DNA from: Paenibacillus sp. URB8-2
Lineage (GTDB): Bacteria > Bacillota > Bacilli > Paenibacillales > Paenibacillaceae
Assembly (NCBI RefSeq): GCF_013393385.1
Contig: NZ_AP023239.1
Location: 5,518,001 to 5,582,000 of the forward strand
Direction: 5' to 3'
Length of the DNA: 64,000 nt
Part shown: piece by piece, positions 7,323-14,807 of the stretch
Layout: each line of letters starts with the position of its first letter
How positions within the stretch are numbered: position 1 is the first letter of the stretch
Notes under the pieces: model-generated
What the model was told of the DNA's origin: nothing
The model's input: the letters and a program-made list of their open reading frames with translations, nothing else
Database searches by the model: none
Program-made: the position numbers and the translations under genes

Positions 7323-8669
7323 ATGCCCTTAGTTATTGTCGCATTTGGAATTGTTGCATTATTAGTATTAATCATGGGCTTGAAATTGAATACCTTTGTT
7401 TCCTTGATCATTGTATCATTTGGTGTTGCTTTAGCCCTTGGAATGCCATTAGGGGAAGTTGTCAAAACGATTGAAACAGGATTAGGCGGGACACTTGGTC
7501 ACTTAGCGCTAATCTTTGGACTTGGAGCGATGTTAGGTAAGTTGATTGCTGATTCGGGGGGTGCCCAGCGAATTGCCATGACCCTCGTTGATAAATTTGG
7601 AGAAAAGAATATTCAGTGGGCGGTCGTTGTCGCATCCTTTATTATTGGTGTCGCGTTATTTTTTGAGGTAGGACTGGTATTATTAATTCCAATCGTGTTT
7701 GCGATTTCTAGACAACTAAAAGTTTCTATCTTGTATCTTGGAATTCCGATGGTAGCTGCTTTATCTGTGACTCACGGTTTCTTGCCGCCGCACCCAGGAC
7801 CAACGGTTATTGCAGGTGAATATGGCGCAAACATTGGTGAAGTATTACTTTACGGTTTCATTGTTGCGATTCCAACGGTGATTTTAGCAGGACCGGTATT
7901 CACAAAAATCGCTAAAAAATTGGTACCGAATTCATTTACAAAGTCTGGTGATATTGCTTCTTTAGGGAAACTAAAAGAATTTAAGCTAGAGGAAACACCT
8001 GGATTTGGAATTAGTGTATTTACCGCATTACTGCCCGTTATCTTAATGTCAATCGCTACCATTATTAATCTTCTTCAAAAGACAATGGGATTCGAAGATA
8101 CTAGCTTTCTAGCTGCTATCCGTTTTATTGGTGAAGCTGGTACTTCCATGTTGATATCGTTATTAGTTGCAATCTATACCATGGGATTGGCAAGAAAGAT
8201 TCCAATCAAAAACGTAATGGAATCTTGTACAACAGCTATCTCACATATCGGAATGATGCTGTTAATCATAGGTGGCGGCGGCGCCTTCAAGCAAGTATTA
8301 ATCAACGGCGGTGTAGGTGACTATGTAGCCGAATTGTTCAATGGAACATCATTGTCTCCGATCCTGCTTGCCTGGATCATTGCAGCAATTCTACGCATTT
8401 CCTTAGGGTCTGCTACCGTTGCCGCTTTAACCACAGCCGGGTTAGTGCTTCCAATGTTAGGGCAAACGGATGTTAACCTTGCACTTGTTGTGCTTGCAAC
8501 AGGCGCCGGTAGTGTAATTGCCTCTCATGTAAACGATGCTGGTTTCTGGATGTTTAAAGAGTACTTTGGATTAAGCATGAAAGAAACATTTGCAACATGG
8601 ACTTTGTTGGAGTCGATTATTTCAGTAGCTGGATTAGGATTTATTTTAACATTAAGCTTATTTGTATAA
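7323..8669 (+). CDS. gntP: Gluconate:H+ symporter, GntP family
   Basis: The 448-residue protein has about 12-14 hydrophobic segments and the GntP signatures: GGTLGHLALIFGLGAMLGKLIADSGGAQRIA (about 55-85), a SVTHGFLPPHPGPT loop near 150 and the C-terminal ASHVNDAGFWMFKEYF motif. It imports gluconate across the cytoplasmic membrane for GntK. A strong AGGAGG lies 8 bases before ATG 7323. The next operon gene in Bacillus, gntZ (6-phosphogluconate dehydrogenase), is absent; an IS3-type end begins 8 bases after the stop codon. The gene is AT-rich compared with genes right of 9900. Confidence 0.93.
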   Translation: MPLVIVAFGIVALLVLIMGLKLNTFVSLIIVSFGVALALGMPLGEVVKTIETGLGGTLGHLALIFGLGAMLGKLIADSGGAQRIAMTLVDKFGEKNIQWAVVVASFIIGVALFFEVGLVLLIPIVFAISRQLKVSILYLGIPMVAALSVTHGFLPPHPGPTVIAGEYGANIGEVLLYGFIVAIPTVILAGPVFTKIAKKLVPNSFTKSGDIASLGKLKEFKLEETPGFGISVFTALLPVILMSIATIINLLQKTMGFEDTSFLAAIRFIGEAGTSMLISLLVAIYTMGLARKIPIKNVMESCTTAISHIGMMLLIIGGGGAFKQVLINGGVGDYVAELFNGTSLSPILLAWIIAAILRISLGSATVAALTTAGLVLPMLGQTDVNLALVVLATGAGSVIASHVNDAGFWMFKEYFGLSMKETFATWTLLESIISVAGLGFILTLSLFV

Positions 8670-8677
8670 ACCTGGAT

Positions 8678-8781
8678 TGATATTATCCCCTTTGAGTAGA
8701 CAGTTCTTAAGAAGAGCACTACAGTCTACTTGGAGGGGATTTTTCATGGGCGAAAAACGTAAGACCTATTCAACCGAGTTT
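8678..8781 (+). mobile_element. IS3-type left-end remnant with start of orfA
   Basis: The stretch begins TGATATTATCCCCTTTGAGT, resembling an IS3-family inverted repeat. It then has a GGAGGGG ribosome site (8732-8738) and ATG 8746 opening MGEKRKTYSTEF, the usual start of an IS3 OrfA. After about 12 codons the similarity stops and unrelated sequence follows; no right end is seen. ATCCCC (8685-8690) and AGTAGAC (8695-8701) pair with GGGGAT (8735-8740) and GTCTACT (8724-8730). This hairpin would hide the ribosome site when transcription comes from outside. Confidence 0.6.
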
Positions 8782-8958
8782 CATTTTCAGCGTTCCATTC
8801 TCTATATACGCTTGCCAGCTTCAAAATCCGCATCATCCCATCTCCTCTTAGCTCTTTAAGCCATTTGTTTTCTTGCTTAATCCAAATATAAGCTGTTTTA
8901 GCTAAATAAGTAATATGGAAATTGATAATTTTTATGTGGCTAGTAAAGATGTGTTTTA

Positions 8959-9090
8959 TCAGGTAAATCTCACTCCTATCCCCATACAACGGGCAATTTC
9001 CCGCGCCCCATAAGCATGCAAGGCCAAAAATTTCGCCCTACTTATGATACGGTTCACCTCGTTATCTGTAACGGCAAGTTTTAAAGCCAT
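8959..9090 (-). pseudogene. Unrecognised 43-codon frame, probable gene fragment
   Basis: The minus strand reads MALKLAVTDNEVNRIISRAK and continues with LHAYGAREIARCMGI, then stops. The open frame extends upstream without an early start (to about 9190) through CKRYRKKIIKQSESKERTTR. It looks protein-like (basic, helix-forming) but I do not recognise the family. There is no clear ribosome site at ATG 9090. It lies among IS debris, so a fragment is more likely than a working gene. Confidence 0.3.
9036..9055. repeat. 20-bp copy of the rlmH 3' end
   Basis: CCCTACTTATGATACGGTTC at 9036-9055 is identical to 9889-9908, which spans the rlmH stop codon and its last codons (EPYHK). Sequence on either side differs. 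An exact 20-mer is unlikely by chance in a window of this size and may mark a recombination or insertion scar. Confidence 0.5.
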
Positions 9091-9286
9091 TCTTTGTCGG
9101 GTAGTCCTTTCTTTGCTCTCGCTTTGTTTAATTATCTTTTTCCGGTATCTTTTGCAGGATTCCCAACCCCCGGATTTTCTCGCGAGCCTACTTCAATAGA
9201 TATTAAAATAGCTACGAGATCTTAACTATCCACTGCAAGCCCGAACCGTTGACTCTTGGATGATAGCGGCAAACACAAAAAGTCGC

Positions 9287-9326
9287 ACAACAAAGAGAAC
9301 AGCCTGCAGGCTGTTCTCTTTGTTGT
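9287..9326. terminator. 40-bp perfect palindrome, likely bidirectional terminator
   Basis: Two 20-bp arms meet without spacer at CCTGCAGG (centre 9306/9307), starting ACAACAAAGAGAACAGCC and mirrored exactly. The outer arm is U-rich on both strands (CTCTTTGTTGT). It ends 6 bases before the stop of the minus-strand Gly/Pro-rich gene, where a terminator is expected. Confidence 0.6.
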
Positions 9327-9331
9327 CTGCC

Positions 9332-9679
9332 TTAGAAGCACGTAAACGAGCTAATCCGATTCAAATCAATACCGAAGTATCCCCAGAAGAAACCGAACCA
9401 TCTGAACCCTGCAATAGAATTACGCCCGACGAATACCGGGTAGAACCAGAATTGCTCGCCGTTGTTCAGCCAAATGTATGTGTTGCGGAACAAGCAGCGT
9501 CTGATCCCGCCGGGGTCGACGGCAAATGTGGCGGCCTGCATTTGCGGTACGAATTGCGGTGGAGGAGCCGTCGGTGCTTGAGCGCCTCCCTGTGCACCCC
9601 CTGGAAAACCCGTTCCTCCCGGCACGCCAGGTCCGCCTGGAAACCCTCCGCCGGTTCCCGGCGTTGGAAAAAATCCCAT
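9332..9679 (-). CDS. Small Gly/Pro-rich protein with conserved aromatic C-terminal domain
   Basis: The 115-residue product starts with a Gly/Pro-rich tract (MGFFPTPGTGGGFPGGPG and onward, residues 1-45). It ends in a compact aromatic segment (GGIRRCLFRNTYIWL, FWFYPVFVGRNSIAGF and YFGIDLNRISSFTCF, about 57-115) with two Cys residues. I recall similar C-terminal segments in small Bacillus and Paenibacillus proteins of unknown role, sometimes thought to be spore-associated; that is memory, not a search. ATG 9679 has AAAAGGAG 8 bases upstream. It is monocistronic, ending at the palindromic terminator 9287-9326. There is no signal peptide. Confidence 0.65.
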   Translation of the reverse strand: MGFFPTPGTGGGFPGGPGVPGGTGFPGGAQGGAQAPTAPPPQFVPQMQAATFAVDPGGIRRCLFRNTYIWLNNGEQFWFYPVFVGRNSIAGFRWFGFFWGYFGIDLNRISSFTCF

Positions 9680-9890
9680 ATGTGATCGCTCCTTTTAATG
9701 AATAGGCATAGTCATCATATGCATTTCGCGGAAAGGGCGCTTGGGAATGCCCATAAAAATCACCGCCCAGCCGAAGCTGAACGGTAGTGAAAGAAATTAG
9801 TGGAATTAAGCCGCCTTTTTATTCTTGGCCGGTTTATTTTAACTGAAAATCAGCAATAAGATAACATAGGCAGTATCAAAAAACTTGCCC

Positions 9891-10370
9891 CTACTTATGA
9901 TACGGTTCCCCCCGATTGATCTTCACCGCCCGATAAATCTGTTCCACTAGCACCAGGCGCATGAGCTGATGGGGCAGCGTCATGCGCCCGAAGCTGAGCC
10001 GCTGCTGCGCGCGGCTCAGAACCGCATCGGAGAGCCCGTGGCTGCCTCCGATGACGAACACGACATGGCTCGTCCCGTAGGTGCCGAGCCTGTCGATCTC
10101 CCCGGCAAGCTCCTCCGAGCTCCAGAGCTTGCCGTCGATGGCGAGCGCGATGACATGCGCGCCCTCCTTCACATGCGCGAGGATGCGCTCGCCCTCGCGC
10201 GCCTTTACGCCCGATACCTCGGCTTCGCTTAAGGTATCGGGCGCTTTTTCATCCGCGACCTCGATCATCTGGAACTTGAGGTAGGGCGTCAGGCGCTTCG
10301 CATATTCCTGTATGCCCTGCACCAGGTATTTCTCTTTTAATTTTCCGACCGTAATGAGCTGAATGAACAT
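9891..10370 (-). CDS. rlmH: 23S rRNA (pseudouridine-1915-N3)-methyltransferase
   Basis: The 159-residue SPOUT-class enzyme methylates pseudouridine 1915 in helix 69 of 23S rRNA on assembled ribosomes. Family features are complete: N-terminal [16 protein letters not shown], the knot region [15 protein letters not shown] (about 103-117), [24 protein letters not shown] and the invariant tail RGEPYHK. In Bacillus it follows htrC in the wal neighbourhood. Here about 10 kb (cyd and others) separates it from htrC. The last 20 bases around its stop recur at 9036-9055. Confidence 0.95.
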   Translation of the reverse strand: MFIQLITVGKLKEKYLVQGIQEYAKRLTPYLKFQMIEVADEKAPDTLSEAEVSGVKAREGERILAHVKEGAHVIALAIDGKLWSSEELAGEIDRLGTYGTSHVVFVIGGSHGLSDAVLSRAQQRLSFGRMTLPHQLMRLVLVEQIYRAVKINRGEPYHK

Positions 10371-10523
10371 AAAACTCCGAACTCCCCTTTCTTCGTCCTC
10401 TAATGATAAACAAGGATCGATGAATACACAAACACGAGCCTTCCCTTAACTTAAGTCAAGGAAGTCCCGTTTCCTCCTTAGTACAATGTAACCATGAAGA
10501 ATTCTTATGAGGAGGGTTTTCGA

Positions 10524-11231
10524 ATGTCGACTCCAGCTGCCCGGGCGGCCGGGATTTCACTCATTTTGATGGCGGCTGCCGCCGCATTCTCGTACGGATA
10601 TGTACATGGAAGTCTGGTCACGGAGGGAGACCCGGCCGCTACATTTGGCAGCTTAACCGCCGCTCCCCTGCAGTTCAGGGCTGAGATCCTGGGATGGACT
10701 CTGATTATGGTCTGTGACATCGTGGCTGCATGGGGATTAAATAAGGTGCTGAAGCCGGTGCAGCCGGGCCTGTCCCTGCTGGGCGCATGGCTGCGCCTGT
10801 CCTATACGGCGGTCTTGGGTGCGGCCGTCTTCAGTCTTATCGTCGTTTCACTGCTTACAGGCAGCAGTACCGGGGCATTTTCGGGCTTCACGGCGAATCA
10901 GTTGGAGACGGAGACGATGCTGTTTCTGCGGTCTTTTGAAGCGGTATGGTCGGTTGGTTTGATCATTTTTGGCGGGCATCTGCTGATTGTGGGGGTTCTC
11001 GCTCTCCGAACAGGGAATGTACCGAAGATCATCAGCGTACTGCTGCTGTTGGCTGGGGCGGGTTATATCGTCATCCATGTGTGCCGCACGCTTTGGCCTG
11101 AAGCCGAGGGTATTGTGAAGGGGCTGGAATGGGTGTTTATGCTGCCGATGACCGCCGGGGAACTGGGCTTTGGGATCTGGCTGCTGTTCAGAGCTCCATC
11201 TCCTCGCGTTCGCGGTGAAGCCGCTTCTTGA
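10524..11231 (+). CDS. DUF4386 family membrane protein
   Basis: The 235-residue protein has six or seven hydrophobic segments and fits the DUF4386 family by its plan: AAGISLILMAAAAAFSYGYVHG, then an extracellular loop, GWTLIMVCDIVAAWGLNKVLKP, WLRLSYTAVLGAAVFSLIVV, FEAVWSVGLIIFGGHLLIVG and VIHVCRTLWP. ATG 10524 is preferred to ATG 10494 because GAGGAGGG sits 8-9 bases before it. Function is unknown. The 3' end overlaps the convergent Crp/Fnr gene by 44 bases, an arrangement often seen for this pair, so the regulator may control it. Confidence 0.8.
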   Translation: MSTPAARAAGISLILMAAAAAFSYGYVHGSLVTEGDPAATFGSLTAAPLQFRAEILGWTLIMVCDIVAAWGLNKVLKPVQPGLSLLGAWLRLSYTAVLGAAVFSLIVVSLLTGSSTGAFSGFTANQLETETMLFLRSFEAVWSVGLIIFGGHLLIVGVLALRTGNVPKIISVLLLLAGAGYIVIHVCRTLWPEAEGIVKGLEWVFMLPMTAGELGFGIWLLFRAPSPRVRGEAAS

Positions 11232-11784
11232 TCCGGCTCAGCGACTCCGGCGTCATGCCGAGATAGCTTGCAAGCTGATGCTGAGGGACACGGTCGATGA
11301 GTCCGGGTCTTCGAAGAAGCAGGGTCTTATAACGCTCTTCGGGGGAAGAAGCGATAAAAGCGGCGAACTCCTCCTGAAACTGACCGAAGCTCTCCTCAAT
11401 CATCCGGCGCGTCATGGACTCCAGCTGCGTGTATTTGGCGTACATCTCCCTCTCGGCGTCCAGCCGGCCGACGACCAAAACAGAGTCCTCCAGACAGGTC
11501 AGGGTGTAATCCGACGATTTATCCGGCTTATGTACGTTAAAGATGGCGATCGCCTGCTCCTCCGTGTAGAAGTTCGAGGTTATGTCCCGGCCCGTCTCAT
11601 CCACCGCATGCTGCCGTACGCACCCCTTCAGGACAAAATAACATTTGCCGGTAATCTCCCCCTGCCTGAGCAGAACGGTTCCCTTCCTGTATTCTTCCAC
11701 CTGAATTTCATCCAAAATCGCGTGCTGCTCTGCTTCGCTCAAAGAGGTCAGCCGGGCCATATATTTTAGTAAAAGATGCTTCAT
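11188..11784 (-). CDS. Crp/Fnr family transcriptional regulator
   Basis: The 198-residue protein has an N-terminal cyclic-nucleotide-type beta-barrel (about 10-120; YRKGTVLLRQGEITGKCYFVLKGCVRQ) and a C-terminal winged helix with RVPQHQLASYLGMTPESLSRIKKRL (about 162-186). It lacks the Cys cluster of Bacillus Fnr, so it is unlikely to be an oxygen sensor, and its effector is unknown. It is convergent with and overlaps the DUF4386 gene. About 220 bases without a gene follow upstream. Whether it acts on the TGTGA-N6-TCACA sites before cydA is possible but unproved. Confidence 0.85.
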   Translation of the reverse strand: MKHLLLKYMARLTSLSEAEQHAILDEIQVEEYRKGTVLLRQGEITGKCYFVLKGCVRQHAVDETGRDITSNFYTEEQAIAIFNVHKPDKSSDYTLTCLEDSVLVVGRLDAEREMYAKYTQLESMTRRMIEESFGQFQEEFAAFIASSPEERYKTLLLRRPGLIDRVPQHQLASYLGMTPESLSRIKKRLHREREEMEL

Positions 11785-12004
11785 TTTTTCCAGCCTTCCT
11801 CCTTCAGTGTATGAGTTACCGCATCATGGGCACGTCAAAATTGTCCGAATGAAAAAGGCTGCCGTACCGCCCATTCTCCACCGTTAATTACAGCACGCAG
11901 TAGTGCGGGTCGGTCACGCCGATCGGATATGACTTGCACCATGCTCCATTTTAAGGGAGGCCAGGCGGGTTGTACATTTCTCTTTTTTGTAGGCTAAGGT
12001 TGCC

Positions 12005-12373
12005 CTAATCGCTATGCTCCGCCAGCTGCACCTCAAAGCCGTCCGGGTCCAGGATATAAAAGAACCGCAGGCGCGGATTCGGCGCGACCGGTCCACGTGC
12101 AACCGGAATGCCCAAGTTCTTCAAATATTCCATTGCCCCATCCAGGGACTCCACCTCAAAACCAATGGACACACCGCATTCCAGCTTAAGCCCCGGTTCG
12201 CTCCCCTGGATCAGCTCAATCTTCGGTTGCCCCTCCGTACCCAGCATGGCAATCTGCCTGCCTCTGCTCTCGAATCTGCGCTGAACCGGCAGTTTGAGGA
12301 TCCCGTGATAGAAGGTCAGGGACACCTCGAGATCGCGCACCCGGAGTGTAATCCAATTCATGCTCAAATTCAT
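12005..12373 (-). CDS. VOC superfamily (glyoxalase/dioxygenase-like) protein
   Basis: The 122-residue protein has the paired beta-alpha-beta-beta-beta modules of the vicinal oxygen chelate fold: MNWITLRVRDLEVSLTFYHGILKLPV at the start and FFYILDPDGFEVQLAE at the end, with a Glu (FEVQL) in the usual metal-ligand position. Enzymes of this fold include lyases, dioxygenases and antibiotic-resistance proteins; the substrate cannot be read. ATG 12373 is chosen because AGGGGGA lies 7 bases before it; the longer frame from 12403 lacks one. Confidence 0.8.
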   Translation of the reverse strand: MNLSMNWITLRVRDLEVSLTFYHGILKLPVQRRFESRGRQIAMLGTEGQPKIELIQGSEPGLKLECGVSIGFEVESLDGAMEYLKNLGIPVARGPVAPNPRLRFFYILDPDGFEVQLAEHSD

Positions 12374-12423
12374 GCGTGTATCCCCCTCTGTTGATTGTCC
12401 CATCCGCTAATATGCGATCAACC

Positions 12424-12469
12424 AAGAAGAAACGGCTTCGCCGTTCTTTCAGGGGCGGTACCGTTTCTC
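12424..12469. repeat. Dispersed hairpin repeat, copy A (terminator after the CxxH/CxxC gene)
   Basis: The segment starts AAGAAGAAACGGCTTCGCC and ends CCGTTTCTC. It can fold as AACGGC-TTC-GCCGTT (12431-12445), with T-rich sequence on the minus strand, or as a longer hairpin with GAAACGG (12429-12435) pairing CCGTTTC (12461-12467). A near-identical unit lies at 45040-45089 and a partial one at 37010-37028. Confidence 0.65.
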
Positions 12470-12481
12470 TCCCATTTCTAT

Positions 12482-12649
12482 TTACACGACCAGATATTCC
12501 GCGTTCTTCTCGCATTCCGCGCATTTGGCCGGCGGGTCCCAGTCCGAGAATTCGGTATCCTTCAAATCCACGACGTCGGGCGCGTCCTCGTATTCGTCGA
12601 CAAACATATCAATGGCCAGCTCCAGATGTTCTTTACAGACAACATACAT
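12482..12649 (-). CDS. CxxH/CxxC zinc-ribbon-like small protein
   Basis: The 55-residue frame reads MYVVCKEHLELAIDMFVDEY, an acidic middle (EDAPDVVDLKDTEFSDWDPP), and KCAECEKNAEYLVV. The CKEH and CAEC pairs match the CxxH/CxxC protein family of Bacillota, probably binding one metal ion. The function is not known. In Bacillus a member sits near rlmH, and here it is in the same neighbourhood. GAAAGGGATG lies upstream of ATG 12649. It ends just before the dispersed repeat acting as terminator. Confidence 0.8.
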   Translation of the reverse strand: MYVVCKEHLELAIDMFVDEYEDAPDVVDLKDTEFSDWDPPAKCAECEKNAEYLVV

Positions 12650-12740
12650 GTAATGCAAGCATCCCTTTCCCTTTGCTCTTTGAGCGTAATACTTCTCTTA
12701 CTGTTCTACCACAATTCCGGCGAAAAAGAAATCCAAATAA

Positions 12741-12781
12741 CCCGCAAAAGCGGCCGCCCGACGCAGCTGTACTTTTACGGG
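12741..12781 (-). terminator. Terminator of the cyd operon
   Basis: CCCGCAAAAG (12741-12750) pairs with CTTTTACGGG (12772-12781, one wobble). On the minus strand it is followed by a T-rich run. It lies about 40 bases beyond the cydC stop codon. Confidence 0.55.
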
Positions 12782-12821
12782 TCTATGATTGGCCTTACTC
12801 TATAAAAATGCTGCGTTTGGC

Positions 12822-14807
12822 TTAATTGGCCGAAGAGGCGCGCTGCGCCGCATACCCCGGCCGGTCCAGCTCATACAATCTGCGGTAGCGGGGCTTGGAA
12901 GCCATCAGCTCGGCGTGGGTTCCGCGCATTTCGACTCTGCCGTTCTCCATAAAAATCACCTCGTCCATCCGCTCTGCGCCGACGAGATGATGGGTCACCC
13001 AGATCAGCGTCTTGCCCTCCATTGCGGCAAAAATCGTCGACAGCAGCTCTCGCTCGGTACGCGGATCGAGGCCTACCGTGGGCTCGTCGAGCAGAACGAC
13101 CGGCGTGTTCTGCAGCAGGATACGCGCGAGCGCGATCCGCTGGCGTTCACCGCCGGAGAAGCGCTGGCCTGCTTCGCGTACCCGCGTGTCGTAACCTGCA
13201 GGCAATGAGGCGATCAGGTCGCCCAGCTTCGCCAAAGCGCCCGCATGCGCGATGTCCTCCTCCGAAGCCTCGGGATCGCCAAGCCGGATATTATTCGCCA
13301 CTGTTGTGTCGAACAGATGCGGACGCTGGTTCAGCACGGAAATTATTGATGGAATCCGATCTCCGTAAGAAGCGGCGGCACGTCCGCTAATCGTGACAGA
13401 TCCTGCGGTCGGTGCAATCGCCCCCTGGATCATCTTCAGCAGGGTCGATTTGCCTGCACCGCTGCGGCCGATAATGGCAATTTTTGCGCCTTGGGGGATG
13501 TCCAGCGTCAAATCGCGGACCGACCATTCCCCCGCTTCACCGTAACGGTAGCTTGCATTGCGCAGCGATATATGCGCCGAATGACCTTCTTGGCCATCGG
13601 CTGCAGACAGGTCTGAACCAGCGCGGCCGGAGTCGCTCCCAGCTGCACGGTCAGCATCAGACTGCTCCAAATTAGTGCTGCCCGGTTCGCCGCCTCGCAA
13701 ACCTTCAGCCGCTGAACCGATCGGCTCACTTGGAACGGCTCTCCCTTTGCCCAGATGCGCCGAATTTTTGTCCGAGCCTCCGGCGGCAGACTGATACCAA
13801 TCGGCGCGGCCGGAATCACCACTGTCTGGCGCACCGCCATCCGCCAACTCCTGCGGCCTTTCCGCCACACCCGCCAGCCGTTCCAGCGAATTGCGGTACT
13901 GAGGGATTTTCTCGATGGCCTCGGATACCGGCAGGAACGCATCCGCAACCGGAAAGACCACCAGCGCGAAGGCGGCAATCAGCGTGCCGGGAATCACTCC
14001 CTGCGCAAACTCGCCCCCGGCCCACCAGATCATGGACACCACGCCCAGGCCGACCACCGACTGGCCGAGGAACATGCGGATTCGCGCCCAGCGCCGCAGC
14101 GCGGCGTCTGTACGGGCAACCGCCCGTTCATCCGCCTCGTACGTTTCAACGAACTGCCCCTGCCGCCCGCTGATCATCCAGTCGCTCATGCCGAGCACGG
14201 CGTCCGTCAGCTTTTGGTACAGCCGGTTCCGTTCCTGCTTGATTTCTCGCTGGCGCTTTTGCGTCAGCAGCAGCGAAATGAGCGGCAGCACGGCGACCAG
14301 CACCAGAATGTACAGGCCGACCAGCAGCGCGAAACGCACATCGAATGTACCGATGGCAATGACTGCCGCCGCGTAAAGAATCAGGGAAATTACGGCGGGA
14401 AATACGGTGCGCAGATATACATTTTGCAAATACTCAATATCGTCGGCCAGCATGCCGAGAATATCGCCCGTGCGGAAGCGCGAGGACAGGAACAATGCCT
14501 GCGGTTCCAGGATGGAGTACAGCCGCTGGCGCATTTTGGACAAAATCCGCAAAATTGTATCATGCCCGACCAGCCGCTCCACGTAGTGAATGACCGCCCG
14601 GCTTGTGCCGAACGCGCGAACACCGACAATCGGAACATAAATCATCAGGATGTTCTCCGGCGGGATGGATGCTTTGGAAATCAGGAAGCCGGACGTATAC
14701 ATCAGGGATGAAGCCGAGAACACGGTCAGCGCACCCAGCAGGACAATCGCCAGGAAACGCCAGAAATAGGACGACACATAGGGAGCAAACCAGCCTTCCC
14801 GTTTCAA
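12822..14807 (-). CDS. cydC: Heterodimeric thiol ABC exporter, CydC subunit
   Basis: The 661-residue half-transporter pairs with CydD to export thiols (glutathione or cysteine in studied systems), needed for assembly of cytochrome bd. It has a six-helix membrane domain (about 15-300) and an ATPase domain (about 425-645) with Walker A IIGRSGAGKSTLL, signature RFSGGERQRIALARILL and Walker B VVLLDEPTVGLDP. An extra low-complexity segment of about 95 residues rich in Gly, Ser, Ala and Asp (about 325-420) joins the two, making it longer than usual. Its ATG overlaps the cydD stop by four bases. It is the last gene of the operon. Confidence 0.92.
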   Translation of the reverse strand: MKREGWFAPYVSSYFWRFLAIVLLGALTVFSASSLMYTSGFLISKASIPPENILMIYVPIVGVRAFGTSRAVIHYVERLVGHDTILRILSKMRQRLYSILEPQALFLSSRFRTGDILGMLADDIEYLQNVYLRTVFPAVISLILYAAAVIAIGTFDVRFALLVGLYILVLVAVLPLISLLLTQKRQREIKQERNRLYQKLTDAVLGMSDWMISGRQGQFVETYEADERAVARTDAALRRWARIRMFLGQSVVGLGVVSMIWWAGGEFAQGVIPGTLIAAFALVVFPVADAFLPVSEAIEKIPQYRNSLERLAGVAERPQELADGGAPDSGDSGRADWYQSAAGGSDKNSAHLGKGRAVPSEPIGSAAEGLRGGEPGSTNLEQSDADRAAGSDSGRAGSDLSAADGQEGHSAHISLRNASYRYGEAGEWSVRDLTLDIPQGAKIAIIGRSGAGKSTLLKMIQGAIAPTAGSVTISGRAAASYGDRIPSIISVLNQRPHLFDTTVANNIRLGDPEASEEDIAHAGALAKLGDLIASLPAGYDTRVREAGQRFSGGERQRIALARILLQNTPVVLLDEPTVGLDPRTERELLSTIFAAMEGKTLIWVTHHLVGAERMDEVIFMENGRVEMRGTHAELMASKPRYRRLYELDRPGYAAQRASSAN

